A stretch of DNA of 64,000 nt from Drosophila persimilis. Taxonomy: Eukaryota; Arthropoda; Insecta; Diptera; Drosophilidae. The notes under the pieces are model-generated. The model was not told where the DNA came from. It worked only from the letters and a program-made list of their open reading frames with translations, and searched no databases. The DNA lies in NCBI RefSeq assembly GCF_003286085.1, contig NW_020825366.1, forward strand, positions 496,001 through 560,000. The letters are read 5' to 3'. Each line of letters opens with the position of its first letter. The first letter of the stretch is position 1. Shown here piece after piece: positions 9,155 to 21,181 of the stretch. The position numbers and the translations under genes were made by a program.

Positions 9155-10540
9155 ACCGTCACCGCCACTAACACCAGCACCATCGCCATAACCAACACCA
9201 ACACAACTACTGCCACTCCCAATACACACACCCTTGCCATTGCTAATGACATCCGGCACGGCGAGTTCGGGCATCAGCCTGTGGAGGACAGAGGATTGAG
9301 GATCCTCATCCGAGGTCTTCCCCATTACACGCCCTCTGACTGGTTCCGGGACTGCATGCAGGCCGAGGGGTACACGGTCCGGTATAATCGGGCGATCACC
9401 GATCGATTCGATCGCAGCCGTCAATACAACCTCTTCGAGGTTGAGATTGCCCCCAAACCGGACCGTGGCCAATACGAGGTGTTGAAGCTGCGACGCCTGG
9501 GTGGGAGGCCCGTCACGGTTGAGAGACTTGGAGTCTCCCGTGACCCTGCCCAGTGCCATCGATGTCAGGTGTTTGGCCACACCCGCGCATATTGTAGACG
9601 CGCTGCTGTCTGCATGAAATGCGCGGGCGGGCACCTGACGACGGAGTGCAGCAAGCCAAGGGCCGTCAATCCTAAATGCGCCAACTGCCAGGGCCAGCAC
9701 ATCAGCGCCTACAAGGGCTGCAGCGCCTACAAGGCAGCCAGGCAGCGGCTCCTGGCCCACAGGGTCGCCAGGGAGGAGGAGCATCGACGGCAGCAGCAGC
9801 AGCCTCAGCCACTACGGCAGCAGCAGCAGCCTCAGCCACTACGGCAGCAGCCACAGCCAATGCAACAGCCAATTCAGCAGCAACAGCCAGCACATCGTCT
9901 CCAGCAGCCACCACAACGTCACCAGCAGCCACTACAGCGACAGTTGCAGCAGCAGCAGCCACCCACACAGCCACTCCACACACAGCCGCAGCAGCAACGC
10001 CAGCGCGGTCTGGGTCGGCAGCATCGGCAACAGCTACAGCATCGCGACCAACATTCCCAGCCATTGGCCGAGGGGCGCCAATACCAGAGGGTCCAGCCGA
10101 TGCAGCCGATCCCAGATCGTGCTCCGACGCCACGCCAACCCCAGATACAGCAGCAGCCAGGCGCCCAGTGCGATGGCAGCTGTGCCCATAAACTGAAAAG
10201 AGATGCCAAAAGAATTATAGAGCTGGAGGAAAAACTGGCAGCAATACTGACGAAACTGACAAACCTGCTGCAGGCAAGGGACGAGAGCACGGGAGGAGTG
10301 CCGCCACTACAGACAACAACAGCAGCAGCAGCATCCACACAGCCATCACCAAATACGCACCATGACGCCGCAGCCATATCGGACTCCGAATCCGATATGG
10401 ACTGCGAAGCAATTGACGACGATGATGACGACGAATGGACCGACCACGACCCATTTGACGCGCTGGATGGCCTGGGCGAAATATGGAGGGCACAAATCGC
10501 CAGCGCACGCGAAAGCATGCTATCAGGCGGTGCCTATTGA
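9152..10540 (+). pseudogene. Gag of unit B, 3' part
   Basis: This is the continuation of the gag begun at 4035. It resumes after the R1-like element with the duplicated target sequence. It contains the RRM-like domain (GLPHYTPSDWFRDC, FEVEIAPKPDRGQYEV), three zinc knuckles as in unit A, the Gln/His/Pro tract, the coiled coil and the acidic tail, and ends at the TGA 10538-10540. It is almost identical to 49-1434 in unit A. The downstream part is open and could be translated only from an internal ATG (for example 9281). Confidence 0.8.
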
Positions 10541-11456
10541 TGTGCCCAATCGTCGTTCCCGAGACAGCCACTGCAACAAAGGAAAAGACGTCAATACGGA
10601 CAACAAAGAAAGACTGCCAAAACACACGAAATTACACGTACCTGCCAATCACCAGACAGAGCTGATCACCAAGAAGCTGCCTCGCCATCAACAATGACAA
10701 TTTCCTGCCAAAGGGACGGTAAAGGAGGCCTCTTTTGATGACGCTGCCACCACACCATGGCCGTGACGTCACGCCACTCTCAACCAACAGCTGCCATTCC
10801 AAACGACGACGCAGATGCTGGCGCCTGTTGCCGCACCACTGGGTCGCACCCGTCTCTCATGCCAATTATGTGAGGGCGCCAAATCCTGCAAAAGAAGGAG
10901 AAACAGGAGGGAGAAGCAGACTGCCAATAAAAACACAAATACTCGCCGGACCAGCAGCCATCCAAAACGCCATTACAAACTGACGGCGAACGTGGCCGAG
11001 GAGGCCAGGCCAATCCAACTGACAGCGCATCTTGGTGGCCGGACCAGCCGAGTGCCTACTCGGATGCGGCCAACAATTAAAATCGACAACGCATCCTGGT
11101 GGCCGGACCAGCAGCCACTTGGATGCGGCCAATAACATGATTCGTTGGCAACACACTTCGATGCCAATCGCCAACACACTGGACAATGCATCTCGGGTGG
11201 CCGGACCAGTGCCACTCGATTGGATGCGCCATCTCCACCTGACAGATGCAACGTGGGCGGCCGGACTAGAGCCGCTCGCCATCTCCAACTTATGCCCACG
11301 ATGCACGCCAACACCAGCCAGCCAATAAACAACACACAGGGGGACAACAGAGCCGGCCGGTATACAGCGTAATGTTCGCATTGCGTTTGTTATGCCCGCC
11401 GGTGCTCCGTTGTTGTTTGTCCTCCTGTTAGAAATAAAATAAATTGTAATTAATAT
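10541..11456 (+). other. Trailer of unit B, with internal deletion
   Basis: Aligned with trailer A, it lacks about 125 bases. ACTCGCC (about 10941-10947) joins directly to GGACCAGCAGCC, which removes the left arm of hairpin HP0. The junction lies at a shared GCC, suggesting a microhomology deletion. The AATAAA pair lies at about 11432-11442, and BEL element 1 begins 15 bases later. No gene is seen. Confidence 0.65.
11027..11280 (+). repeat. Hairpin array in trailer B (four stem-loops)
   Basis: These are HP1 to HP4 as in unit A, with the same loop CGGACCAG and the same paired stem variants GGTGGC/GCCAC and GGGCGGC/GCCGCTC. HP0 is halved by the deletion described for this trailer. Confidence 0.7.
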
Positions 11457-11857
11457 TGTTCGGGCCAGCCGCTGAGGAATAACCGTAACTTTAGCATTAT
11501 TATTGTATGAGCATAGAGAGCCGCCTACATATGTTGTAACTGTTGACTTTCTGCAGAGCTGCTGCGCTCTCTCGCTAAAGGGGCTCTCTGCCGCCGCCAC
11601 TTCGGCAACTACTTTGATCTGCTGCCGCCACTTCGGCAGTCACTTTGATCTAACGCCGTCGTCTATAGTTTAGTTCTATGCTAACCCCTCTGCGCATTGG
11701 TTGCATATCGATCTCGCATAAAGTACATCTGGCAATAGCAAGCAATCGGCTTCCGCTAAGCCACCAAGATTAAATATATTATATATTATAAAGTTTAACC
11801 CAAATCTCTTTTTATTGTGAAATACATAGGTGCCAAAAAAGCTTGGCATCTCAAACA
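11457..11857 (+). repeat. Left LTR of BEL element 1
   Basis: The LTR runs from TGTTCGGGCC to CTCAAACA. It contains a repeated word, GCTGCCGCCACTTCGGCA, in two copies (about 11588 and 11620) and a TATATTATATATTATAAAG stretch near its 3' part. The TAACTGTTGAC / TAAAACGTTGAC and CTTCCGC / CTTCAGC differences separate it from the right LTR. Confidence 0.9.
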
Positions 11858-11858
11858 T

Positions 11859-11876
11859 TGGTGACCCCCCGACGTG
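11859..11876 (+). other. Primer-binding site candidate of BEL element 1
   Basis: TGGTGACCCCCCGACGTG begins one base after the LTR end, the standard position for a tRNA-complementary primer site. I could not assign the tRNA. Confidence 0.6.
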
Positions 11877-12193
11877 ATATAAAACCATTGCTTAATCGCG
11901 TTCCGTTAAAACACTTATTAATTATACAATATTGTGTTGTTGGGTAGTTTAACTACCAACAAATACATTTGTGTGCACATTAAAAACAGTTTAAAGTGCA
12001 AATTCAGTGAGAGTGCGGCTGGAATATTTATAGACAAATTCCGGTACTTTAAGCGTCGAATCTCTCATTCTCTGCGCAGCTGCAGCCGCGGTTCTTGACT
12101 TTTCGTGTCTTGCATTCTCGCTCTCGCGTCTATACATCGTCGCTTAAGCGGTATTTCATTTTCCGTTGTTGTGTCGATTGCACAACGGTTAAC

Positions 12194-15100
12194 ATGGACA
12201 ACGATCCAAATACAGGCGCGGGCGGAAATATTGTGGTGGCTGATTCCAGACTGAGTCTGTATAAACGTAAAAGTCAGTCATTATATGATCGATTGCACAG
12301 GCTTGGCGAATCCTTCGCGGGGAATAAAATCGACAAGCTGACCGCCGCGGAAGTCGAGGTGCGCCTTGATATGTTGGCAGAAATTCGAGCGGAATTTAAT
12401 AAGGCCCATAATGAGTTGGAGGCTCTCGATCAAAACGAGATTGGGAGTGAGCTGCGCGAAATCTTCGATACTCTTTTCATATCGTTGAAAGCTGAGTTGC
12501 TGGCTGCTGTTGAAGTAGGCCAGTCACACGCCGCTGCCAATTCTACGACTCTGCCAAGCCATTCCGGACATAGTACCATCATCATGGCTCACAAGCAGCG
12601 ACTTCCTGAGCTGAAGGTGCCGAAGTTTTCTGGTGGATACGTCGAGTTCTCGGATTTTATGGCAATGTTCAAATCGGTGATTGAAGCGGATGCGGATCTC
12701 AGTGACATCGAGAAATTCCAGCACCTTCGCTCTTGCCTCGCTGATGCGGCTTTGGATTCGGTTCGATCGTTGGAGCTCTCCAGTGCCAATTATCGTGCGG
12801 CTCTGGATATACTTAATAAACGCTTTAATAACAAAAGACTTGTTTTCCAGGCACACATCAAGAAGATTCTTGGGCTAAAGAGGGTAGACTCGCCTTCTGC
12901 TAAAAGGCTTCGGGAGTTTTCGGATGCAGTCAATTTACACATGCGAGCGTTGCAGACATTGGGAACTGCTGAGGAGATTTCGGGATTCATGGTTATCAAC
13001 ATGCTGCTGCAGAAGTTGGATTCGAAGACGCAAACCAAATGGGAGGAGCACACATCGTCGGATGCTATACCTACCGCAGAGGAATTCTTCGAATTCTTGC
13101 AGCAACGCTGCCAGAAAATGGAGCGATTGGAATATGCTACAGCGACACACGCTAGTAGCGATCAGGTGGGAAAAAACCATTCATATACGCATGTTAAGAA
13201 AACGTTTGTAGCTTCCAACTCTTCCGCCGACCCGTCTGTATGCGTCTTTTGCCACTCAGCGGGCCATGGAATATACTCGTGCAAGATATTCGAAAATCTC
13301 TCACCGTTGCTGCGCCACAAAGAAGTGAAGAAGCTTTCCCTATGCTTCAATTGCCCAAAACCGGGGCACCGGACCCGCGCATGCAATAGTGGAAAATGTC
13401 GAGTATGCGGCGGTAGGCATCATAGTTTGTTGCACTTCGTTAGTATGCAGCCCACAACACAAGGCTGCCCAGGTATTACTCCTCCCGATCTGGCCGTTCA
13501 ACCGGACACTCTTTCCGTTGCTCAAAATTCTGCTAGCAGCTCGTCTCTACCTTCGTCTACCTCTCTTGCTGCCCAAGGTCTTCACTCTGATGTCGTGCTT
13601 CTGGCTACAGCCGTGGTTCTCGTGAAGAATCGGTCTGGCGTTTTAGTTCCTTGTCGTGCCATCTTAGATTCAGGATCGCAGCTGCATCTCGTCACATCCA
13701 GGTTCGCCCAGCAGCTTCAGCTTAGGAGAACTCAATCGTCTGCACTTGTGTCTGGGCTGGGCGATACCAGCGTTTCTACTGAGGGATCCACCATAAGCAT
13801 TTGTATGCATTCTCGCACCTCTGCTTACACAACTACACTTACTGCTCTCATCGCCCCCACGATTACCGATTCTCAACCAAGTATGGCAGTAAATGTATCC
13901 GATTGGCGTATTCCATCTAACATTCAGCTCGCTGATCCTGCATTTTTCAATCCTCAACGGGTTGATCTTCTCATTGGTGCGAGCGTTTTTTATGATCTCC
14001 TCTGCGTAGGGCAAATCAAACTCACCGATGGACTGCCTCTTCTGCAGAAGACCCGGCTTGGGTGGATCGTATCTGGTGGTGGACAGAAGGTATCAAGCTC
14101 GGCGCTTTTGGCCACGCACAATTGTCCAGATTCGATAGCTGAGATGGAAGCAAGGTTGGATAAAACTCTTCGTATGTTTTGGGAAGTCGAGGATTGTGTG
14201 GAGGCTGGGTTGATTACCAAAGAAGAAGACGATTGTGAAGCACATTTCGTAAGCCACCTTTCACGGTTGCCATCCGGGGAGTATGCAGTTCGTCTACCGC
14301 TAAATAACAATTCTGATCGTTTGGGAGAATCTTATACTCAGGCTTACCGACGGTTCATCAGTCTGGAGCGAAAACTGGAGCGTAATCCTACACTCAAGGA
14401 GCGGTATTCCGCCTTTATGAGGGAGTATATTGATTTGCATCATATGCACCAAGTCAACCCTGATTCCCGTAGCCTCTGCAAATATTTCTTGCCTCATCAC
14501 TGTGTCCTAAAGGAGGACAGTACGACGACAAAACTCCGTGTCGTTTTCGATGGTTCCGCAGCTACATCAACTGGATATTCTCTAAATGATGTGATGATGA
14601 CAGGCCCTGTTATTCAGCCTGCATTGTTCAACATATTGATTCGCTTTCGAACATATCCAGTCGCTCTCACTGGGGACATTTGTAAAATGTACCGCTGCGT
14701 ACGAGTGTCTCCACCCGACAATTTGTATCAATGCATCCTATGGCGAGATTCCATCGAGTCCGAGGTTTAAGTCTACACATTAGACACCGTCACATACGGG
14801 ACGAGGGCTGCATCATTTCTAGCGGTCCGCGCAATGCACCAGCTGGCCATCGACGAGGGTGAATCCTACCCTCTTGGCTCAGCTGCTCTGCGGCAGGAGT
14901 TTTACGTGGATGACCTCATTTCGAGCGGTAATTCGGTCGCACAGGTCATGGAAAAGATGCACCAAACATCAGCTTTACTGTCCCGTGGTAACTTTAGACT
15001 TAGGAAATGGTGCTCCAGTCACCAGGAAGTACTTGAGGGAACCCCTGAAGATGACATAGAGAAGTTCCTAAAGTTTAATGATGGAAGCGACATAGCCAAA

Positions 15101-17482
15101 ACTCTCGGCTTAGCGTGGGACCCTGCTTCGGATCAGCTGCTTTTTGCCTTGTCCGCACTGGACACAACCTCAAAGCCATCAAAGCGGTCGGTTTTATCTA
15201 CGATTGCGCGGTTCTACGACCCTCTTGGATTGATAAATCCAGTCATTGTCAGGTGCAAAATCTTCCTTCAGCAGCTTTGGAGAGAAAATTTGGATTGGGA
15301 TGAAAGCCTACCCTCAGCGTTGCATTCAACTTGGATGGACTTGAGAAATAGTTTGGCAAGCATTTCTCGGATCTCATTTCCTCGCTTGGTTCTTCGTTCT
15401 AGTGTGGCTACAGAAGTTCACGGATTCTGTGATGCCAGCTTAGAAGCATATGGCGCTTGCGTGTATATCGTGTCCAGGGAAGCCCAGTCTTCGAGCCACG
15501 TTTTGTGCTCAAAGTCGCGAGTGGCGCCGCTAAAGACTATATCGATTCCTAAGCTGGAATTAAGTGGAGCCCATTTGCTTGCGAAAATCATGCAGAATAT
15601 AAAGGACATGGGAATCTTTACAGGTCGGTTCTATTGCTGGTCGGATTCGTCAACAGCATTATCTTGGATTAGGGACGAGCCAGCTAAATTTCAAGTTTTC
15701 GTGGCAAATCGAGTGGCATCAATTCAGGAGTTGACGGCAGACATGGAATGGCGCCATGTTCCCACATCTTTAAATCCTGCTGATATTCTCTCGAGAGGCT
15801 CGCTTCCCAACCATCTTATCCAGTCAGAGCTATGGTTTCACGGCCCATCCTTTTTGCTATGCTCCAAGGATAAGTGGCCTGTATCTCCTACTAACAACAT
15901 AGCAACTTTGGAGCTTCGCAAGAGAGGATTGCTAATCACGTCTCCACATGCCGATCTCACGTCCGGATGCAAATTTGCGAATTCATTCTTTCGCATGCAG
16001 CGCACATTCGCCTACATGCATAAATTTATACATCGTCTTAGGCATCCAGGACTCACCGTTTCTGATATTCGGCAAGGAACGCATCTTCTAATTCGACACA
16101 TTCAGCTGGCAAGTTTGTGGATGGACATAAAGGAGATTCGGCGCAATGGTCAAGTCATGAAATCCAGTTCTATTAGTTCGCTCAAGCCGTTCATCGATCA
16201 TTCTGGACTACTTAGAGTTGGAGGTCGTCTTGGCAACTCATCGCTAGGATTTGACGCTCAGCACCCGCTCATTTTGCCAAAGGGACATTCCATTACCTTT
16301 GCGCTGATAAGATATTATCATGAAAGAAACCTCCATGCCGGACCTCGCGCCTTGCTATCCAAAATTCGGCTGGAATATTGGCCCATTGGAGGTGTTAAGG
16401 CAGTGTCAAGAGTCGTCAGCAGATGTGTGAGATGCTTCAGGACTAAGCCGCGCATGGTCGAACACATCATGGGAGACCTACCTAAGGAACGTTTGGAAGG
16501 ATCTCGAGCTTTTGAAGTCACTGGAGTAGATTACTGTGGACCTTTTTTCTACCGATCAGAAATCCGCACAAGGCCTCCGATCAAGTGCTACATTAGCGTA
16601 TTCATCTGCTTCACTTCCAAGGCTATACACATGGAGCTCGTAAAGGATTTGACCACCGCATCGTTTCTAGGCGCACTAAAGCGTTTTACTTCCACTCGAG
16701 GAAGGCCAAGTCAAATTTGGTCGGACAATGCGACAAACTTCGTTGGCGCCAAGAACGAGCTTCTGGAGCTAAAGAAGCTTTGTCTTAGCGAACCGCATAT
16801 GAAGGAGGTCCACGAATCCTGCTTGGCTGACTCGATCGACTGGCGTTTCATCCCACCTCGCTCTCCGCATTTTGGCGGGTTGTGGGAAGCGGCCGTGAAG
16901 ACCGCAAAATATCACCTGTACCGCTCAGTTGGGCCATCTGTGCTTAGCTTCGACGAGCTGCGCACTCTGATCTGTCAGATCACTGCAATTGTTAACTCTC
17001 GCCCTTTGCTCTCGCTTTCAGAAAATCCTGATGATTTAGACGTTTTGACTCCTGCTCATCTGCTTTTAGGCGGCCCCCATGAGCAAATCCTCGAGCCTGA
17101 CCTAACGAAGCTGAACTACAATCGTCTGGATGGCTGGCAGCGGGTCACCCAACTACAACAAATATTTTGGAGCCGTTGGCGCGAAGAGTATCTCACTCTT
17201 TTGCAAGAGCGCGCGAAGTGGCGCACCCCCGCGCAAAACATCTGCAAGAACGACCTCGTTCTGGTGAAGGACGAAAATCTTCCTCCAATGCGTTGGCCAC
17301 TGGCTAGAGTGGTCGATGTCGTTTTGGGCAAGGACGGAGTGTGTCGCGTCGCTGACCTGAAGACATCCTCAGGAAACATCAGGAGGGCCGTCACTCGGCT
17401 ATGTTTGCTGCCCCTTAAGGAATCTGTTGAGAGACTAGCTCCCAACGGGGGGAGTATGTTCGGGCCAGCCGCTGAGGAATAA
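12194..17482 (+). pseudogene. Gag-Pol polyprotein of BEL element 1, one nonsense codon
   Basis: This single frame of about 1762 codons encodes gag, protease, reverse transcriptase, RNase H and integrase. The ATG at 12194 (AACATGGACAACG) is preferred over an upstream one at 12095. Zinc knuckles occur near residues 350-415 (CVFCHSAGHGIYSC, CFNCPKPGHRTRAC, CRVCGGRHHSLLH). The aspartic protease motif LDSGSQ is at about residue 492. The RT active site YVDD is at about residue 904. RNase H lies after CDASLEAYGACVY, with SDSSTALSW. The integrase has an HHCC region and catalytic D, D, E at about residues 1446, 1511 and 1565 (VDYCGP, SDNATNF, GLWEAA). The only break is a TAA at 14768-14770 within RT, with the frame continuing unchanged on both sides. 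The natural stop (17480-17482) lies inside the right LTR. Confidence 0.9.
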
Positions 17483-17858
17483 CCGTAACTTTAGCATTAT
17501 TATTGTATGAGCATAGAGAGCCGCCTACATATGTTGTAAAACGTTGACTTTCTGCAGAGCTGCTGCGCTCTCTCGCTAAAGGGGCTCTCTGCCGCCGCCA
17601 CTTCGGCAACTACTTTGATCTGCTGCCGCCACTTCGGCAGTCACTTTGATCTAACGCCGTCGTCTATAGTTTAGTTCTATGCTAACCCCTCTGCGCATTG
17701 GTTGCATATCGATCTCGCATAAAGTACATCTGGCAATAGCAAGCAATCGGCTTCAGCTAAGCCACCAAGATTAAATATATTATATATTATAAAGTTTAAC
17801 CCAAATCTCTTTTTATTGTGAAATACATAGGTGCCAAAAAAGCTTGGCATCTCAAACA
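17457..17858 (+). repeat. Right LTR of BEL element 1
   Basis: This is the near-identical partner of 11457-11857, preceded by the purine tract ACGGGGGGAGTA and followed by the AATAT duplication. Its first 26 bases encode the last residues of the polyprotein. Confidence 0.9.
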
Positions 17859-19223
17859 AATATGTTTATATGTGTGTAAATGTATGTCAATTATCGTTCT
17901 TTACCTTGTCTGCATCAATGTTTTTGTTGTAGATGTCAATCCTGTTGTTTCTGTAGTTTTTGCATGTCCGTAGATAGTTTGTCCATAGTTTTAGTTACTT
18001 GCCTGTGATCTTAGAAATAAGTTTTTGTAAATTAATGTAGTTTTTCTGTAGTTAATTGTATATTATTAGTAGTTTTCTGATTAGTTTTATTACCTTTTTC
18101 CTCTTCTTCCCCACCTATCTGCCATTCCCATTTTCCCCTTGACATGTGGTATCACAAAAAATACCACGCAAATACCAGACCATTGACCGATAACACACCA
18201 AAAAGCCAATTCAAATTCAAATTGCATTTATCAATTTATGCCCAGCCAATTCCACACCCACCCCCCCACCCACTTCAATCGCAACTAAAGATCAAATGAG
18301 GCTGAGCAGGATCAAAATACAAACTGCCAACCTTCGCCACTCTGCCAAACGCCCCAACAAAGCCATTACAACCGCCCACAAGATGCTATGCGGTCGTCTC
18401 TTCGGAGCTACTCGCGCCCGGATCGTAAGATCCGGAAGTATAAAGTATCCGGGCGGTTATACGGGAGCAGGCACTTATCCCCTTCCCATCCCATCCCCTT
18501 ACAACAGAGCAGCCAATTCACACAGCACAAAGAACATGAGACATGAGCCATTTACCAACAACAACACACACAGCCAATACAAATTCCATTGCCTACTTGT
18601 TGGTGCTGGTGAGTGAAAGTGGAACCGGGGGTGAGAGCACCGGTAAATGACGATCGGCGATCGGACCCTTTCGAGTGGAGAGTATGGGAGTTGGCGGACA
18701 TGTGAGTGTTCCACCATGAACCTCGTCCAGGCCACTCTCATCTCGTCCGCCCGCTCGAGAGGTCGCGATCGTCGGACGTGCCAAAACCGTTTTCGTGTCG
18801 TTTTGCCGTGTCGCCATCTCCGTTTTCTTTCTGTGTTGCCCTGTTCTTCTTGTGCTGTCGGTCGTGTGCCGTGCCGTGCTGTGCCGTGCCCCCCGCTGAC
18901 ATGACAAAAAGTCCCTTCCCCCCACCGCCACTACTACTACCGACAAACTTTCTTCTCCCCAATAAATGTGATTAATTTTAAACGCCAACAAATAACATAA
19001 ATTTTTAAAAACACAAACACAAACCGAAGAAACGCCAACAAATAACATAAATGTTTAAAACACAAACACAAACCTAATGATAAACACAAACCTAACTAGA
19101 GAAAACTGTGTAAAGAGACAGAAAGTGCCAATACATTAAACACAAACACACACATAAGAGACTTTTTAATAAGGAAAGCAACAAACAGACAGCAAATCGC
19201 CAACACACAAACAAACAACAACT
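17859..19223 (+). other. Leader of unit C
   Basis: Resuming after BEL element 1 within the GU-rich part of the poly(A) region, this stretch matches leader B without its 190-bp duplication. It keeps the GTGGTAT / ATACCAC hairpin, the nested palindromes with TATAAAG (about 18439), the GC-rich CGATCG part, the GTGCCGTGC run and the AACACAAACC words. No gene is seen. Confidence 0.6.
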
Positions 19224-20301
19224 ATGACGAGAGGAATGGCCAGACGAGGGTCGAATAGACGCCACAGCGACGGCGGCAGAGCGGCCCGCAGAGGCGCACT
19301 AGCAGCAGCAGCAGCAGCCATGAACACCAACACCAACATCGCCAATAGCAGCAGCAGCAGCAGCAGAGCCCTCGGCGCAGTCGCCAATACCAACACAAAC
19401 GCCCCAGCCAATGCAGAGCGACGTCGCCACAGTCACCCAGTGAGTGAGTACCCAGCCATTCCCATGGCCGACATATCCACGGCCACAGCCACTCCCCCCT
19501 CGAGCCCCATCAAAACAGCAGCGCCAATACCAAAAATACCAACTGCAAGTCCCGCAACCCCGCCAAATTCCAAAAACCCGCCAAACAAAAAGGGAAAGGC
19601 CGATAGGACGCCGCTCTCGCTGCCGCTTTTGCCGCCTCTCACGCTCTCGAACATTCAAAACCGTTCGAGAGTAACGGGAGAGGGAGAAGTCGGAGGAGAG
19701 CTGGCAAGCCGACGCGCAGGAGCAGAGCGCCAAAACGGCCAACGGGCAGCCACACACACACACACGAACGGATCGAACCTGTTGCGTGTCGAACTTGGTT
19801 CGAGTTCGAGCAACGGGTCGATCCAAGCCATAGCCCAGCCAGCACCTACACAAAGACAAACAGCAACAACTACACAACCACAACCAATCCCACCAACACC
19901 GAAACGACGCCGCGCCCTCATCGACAGTGGGAGTGACGATGAGGATGAGGCTGAGAGGAAGCAGGCCAGACGACGGGGCCGCAATCACCACCATCACCAG
20001 CAGCGACCGCCAATCAAGAGGCCTATTAAAAAGAGGCAAACCATGGAGGAGCTGGAGGCCATTGTCCAGGAGCAGCTGAGGCAGCACGAGCTGCGGCAGC
20101 AACAGCAAAAGCAACAGAAACGGACAACAAAAACCGCCAACACCAACACAGTTGCCGCTCCTGCCCCTCTGCCGCAATCTGCACAGCCAACACATGCCCC
20201 TGCCTCTGCCTCTGCCACTACTAATACTAATACTGACAATATCAATGCAAATAATGACGCCAACGCAATTACAAAGACAAACACCAACACCGTCACCGCC
20301 A
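19224..20301 (+). pseudogene. Gag of unit C, 5' part (split by R1-like insertion)
   Basis: This is the N-terminal part of the array Gag and is almost identical to 4035-5109; it has one extra Ser codon and an Ile for Thr in the Asn/Thr run. It carries the long form of the central region (Gln-rich coiled coil). The frame runs through the insertion boundary to a TGA at 20340-20342, where it overlaps the ATG of ORF1 of the inserted element, as in unit B. Confidence 0.8.
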
Positions 20302-20338
20302 GTCAAAAAAAACGGAGAAGAATCCGCAGGAAGGCCAA

Positions 20339-21181
20339 ATGAGGGACGCCGTAGCTCGCAAGGGACCGGAGGACGCCCCAAAGGATCGAGAGGTGGGGTG
20401 GGTGAAGGTCGTAGCCAGGCAAAGGCCAAAGCCAAAGCAGCAGCAACGACCAAGACCGCCACGCAGCGATGCAATAGTCATCGCCGCCACCAGCACTGTC
20501 TCATATGCAGACATCCTAAGGAAGGTCAAGACAGAGCCAAGTCTTAAAAAGCTAGGGCAATCGGTGCAAGGGGTGCGACGCACAGCAAAAGGAGAGCTGT
20601 TGCTGATGCTGGAAAAATCGGCGGACCCGAGAACCCAAGAGATGCAGGCAGCAGTCAAGGAAGCGCTAGGAAGCACTGTTGAAGTAAGGAGTCTTACCGA
20701 AACTGTCATCTTGGAGGTAAGGGACATAGACGAAGTGTCCACCCAAGAGGAAGTCCTAGCGGAACTCAAAGCGCAGGCAGGGGTGGAAATATGCGAGGCC
20801 GCAGCCATCTCCATCAGACCAGCCTATAGGAGCACGCAGACCCTGACCCTGAAAGTTCCACCGGCTATAGCAAAGCCCCTCCTGGAGAAAGGAAGAATTC
20901 GCCTGGGGTGGGGGTATTGCAGAATACGACCCAAGTCAACTCCCCGAAGATGCTACAAGTGCATGGAGTTTGGCCACATCGCGCCTAATTGTAAGAGCAG
21001 CCAAGACTTCACGAAGTGCTGCTACAATTGCGCAGGAGCCGACCACCAGGCCAAAGATTGCAAAGACGAACCAAGTTGCATTCTTTGCAAGCGCCACCGG
21101 GTGAAGGACCCGAAGCACCAAACGACGAGTTCGAGGTGCCCGCAGTACCAAAAGGCGATGCAGCAAATGAAGGATAGATGA
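20339..21181 (+). CDS. ORF1 of R1-like element, copy in unit C, N-terminus missing
   Basis: This 280-residue ORF1 protein shows no residue difference from 5147-5989 on inspection; the one base change I noticed (about 20677) is silent. The three CCHC-type knuckles near the C-terminus are intact, and the end overlaps ORF2 as ATGA (21178-21181). As in the other copy the frame is open back to the insertion boundary, so the original start is lost. Confidence 0.75.
   Translation: MRDAVARKGPEDAPKDREVGWVKVVARQRPKPKQQQRPRPPRSDAIVIAATSTVSYADILRKVKTEPSLKKLGQSVQGVRRTAKGELLLMLEKSADPRTQEMQAAVKEALGSTVEVRSLTETVILEVRDIDEVSTQEEVLAELKAQAGVEICEAAAISIRPAYRSTQTLTLKVPPAIAKPLLEKGRIRLGWGYCRIRPKSTPRRCYKCMEFGHIAPNCKSSQDFTKCCYNCAGADHQAKDCKDEPSCILCKRHRVKDPKHQTTSSRCPQYQKAMQQMKDR

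Larger units (their letters stand above)
11457..17858 (+). mobile_element. BEL/Pao LTR retrotransposon 1
   Basis: This is a complete 6.4-kb element with 5-bp target-site duplication AATAT (11452-11456 and 17859-17863), LTRs of about 401 bp beginning TGTTCGGG and ending CAAACA, a primer-binding site next to the left LTR, a purine-rich tract (ACGGGGGGAG) before the right LTR, and one long gag-pol frame. It sits just downstream of the AATAAA of unit B. The two LTRs differ at only a few positions, so the insertion is fairly recent. There is no env-like ORF. Confidence 0.9.

Noticed and set aside
12095..12193. Upstream start for the BEL element 1 polyprotein
   Set aside because: The 33 extra codons are Ser/Arg/Phe-rich and lie in the leader. 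The ATG at 12194 has a better context and is followed by typical BEL gag sequence.
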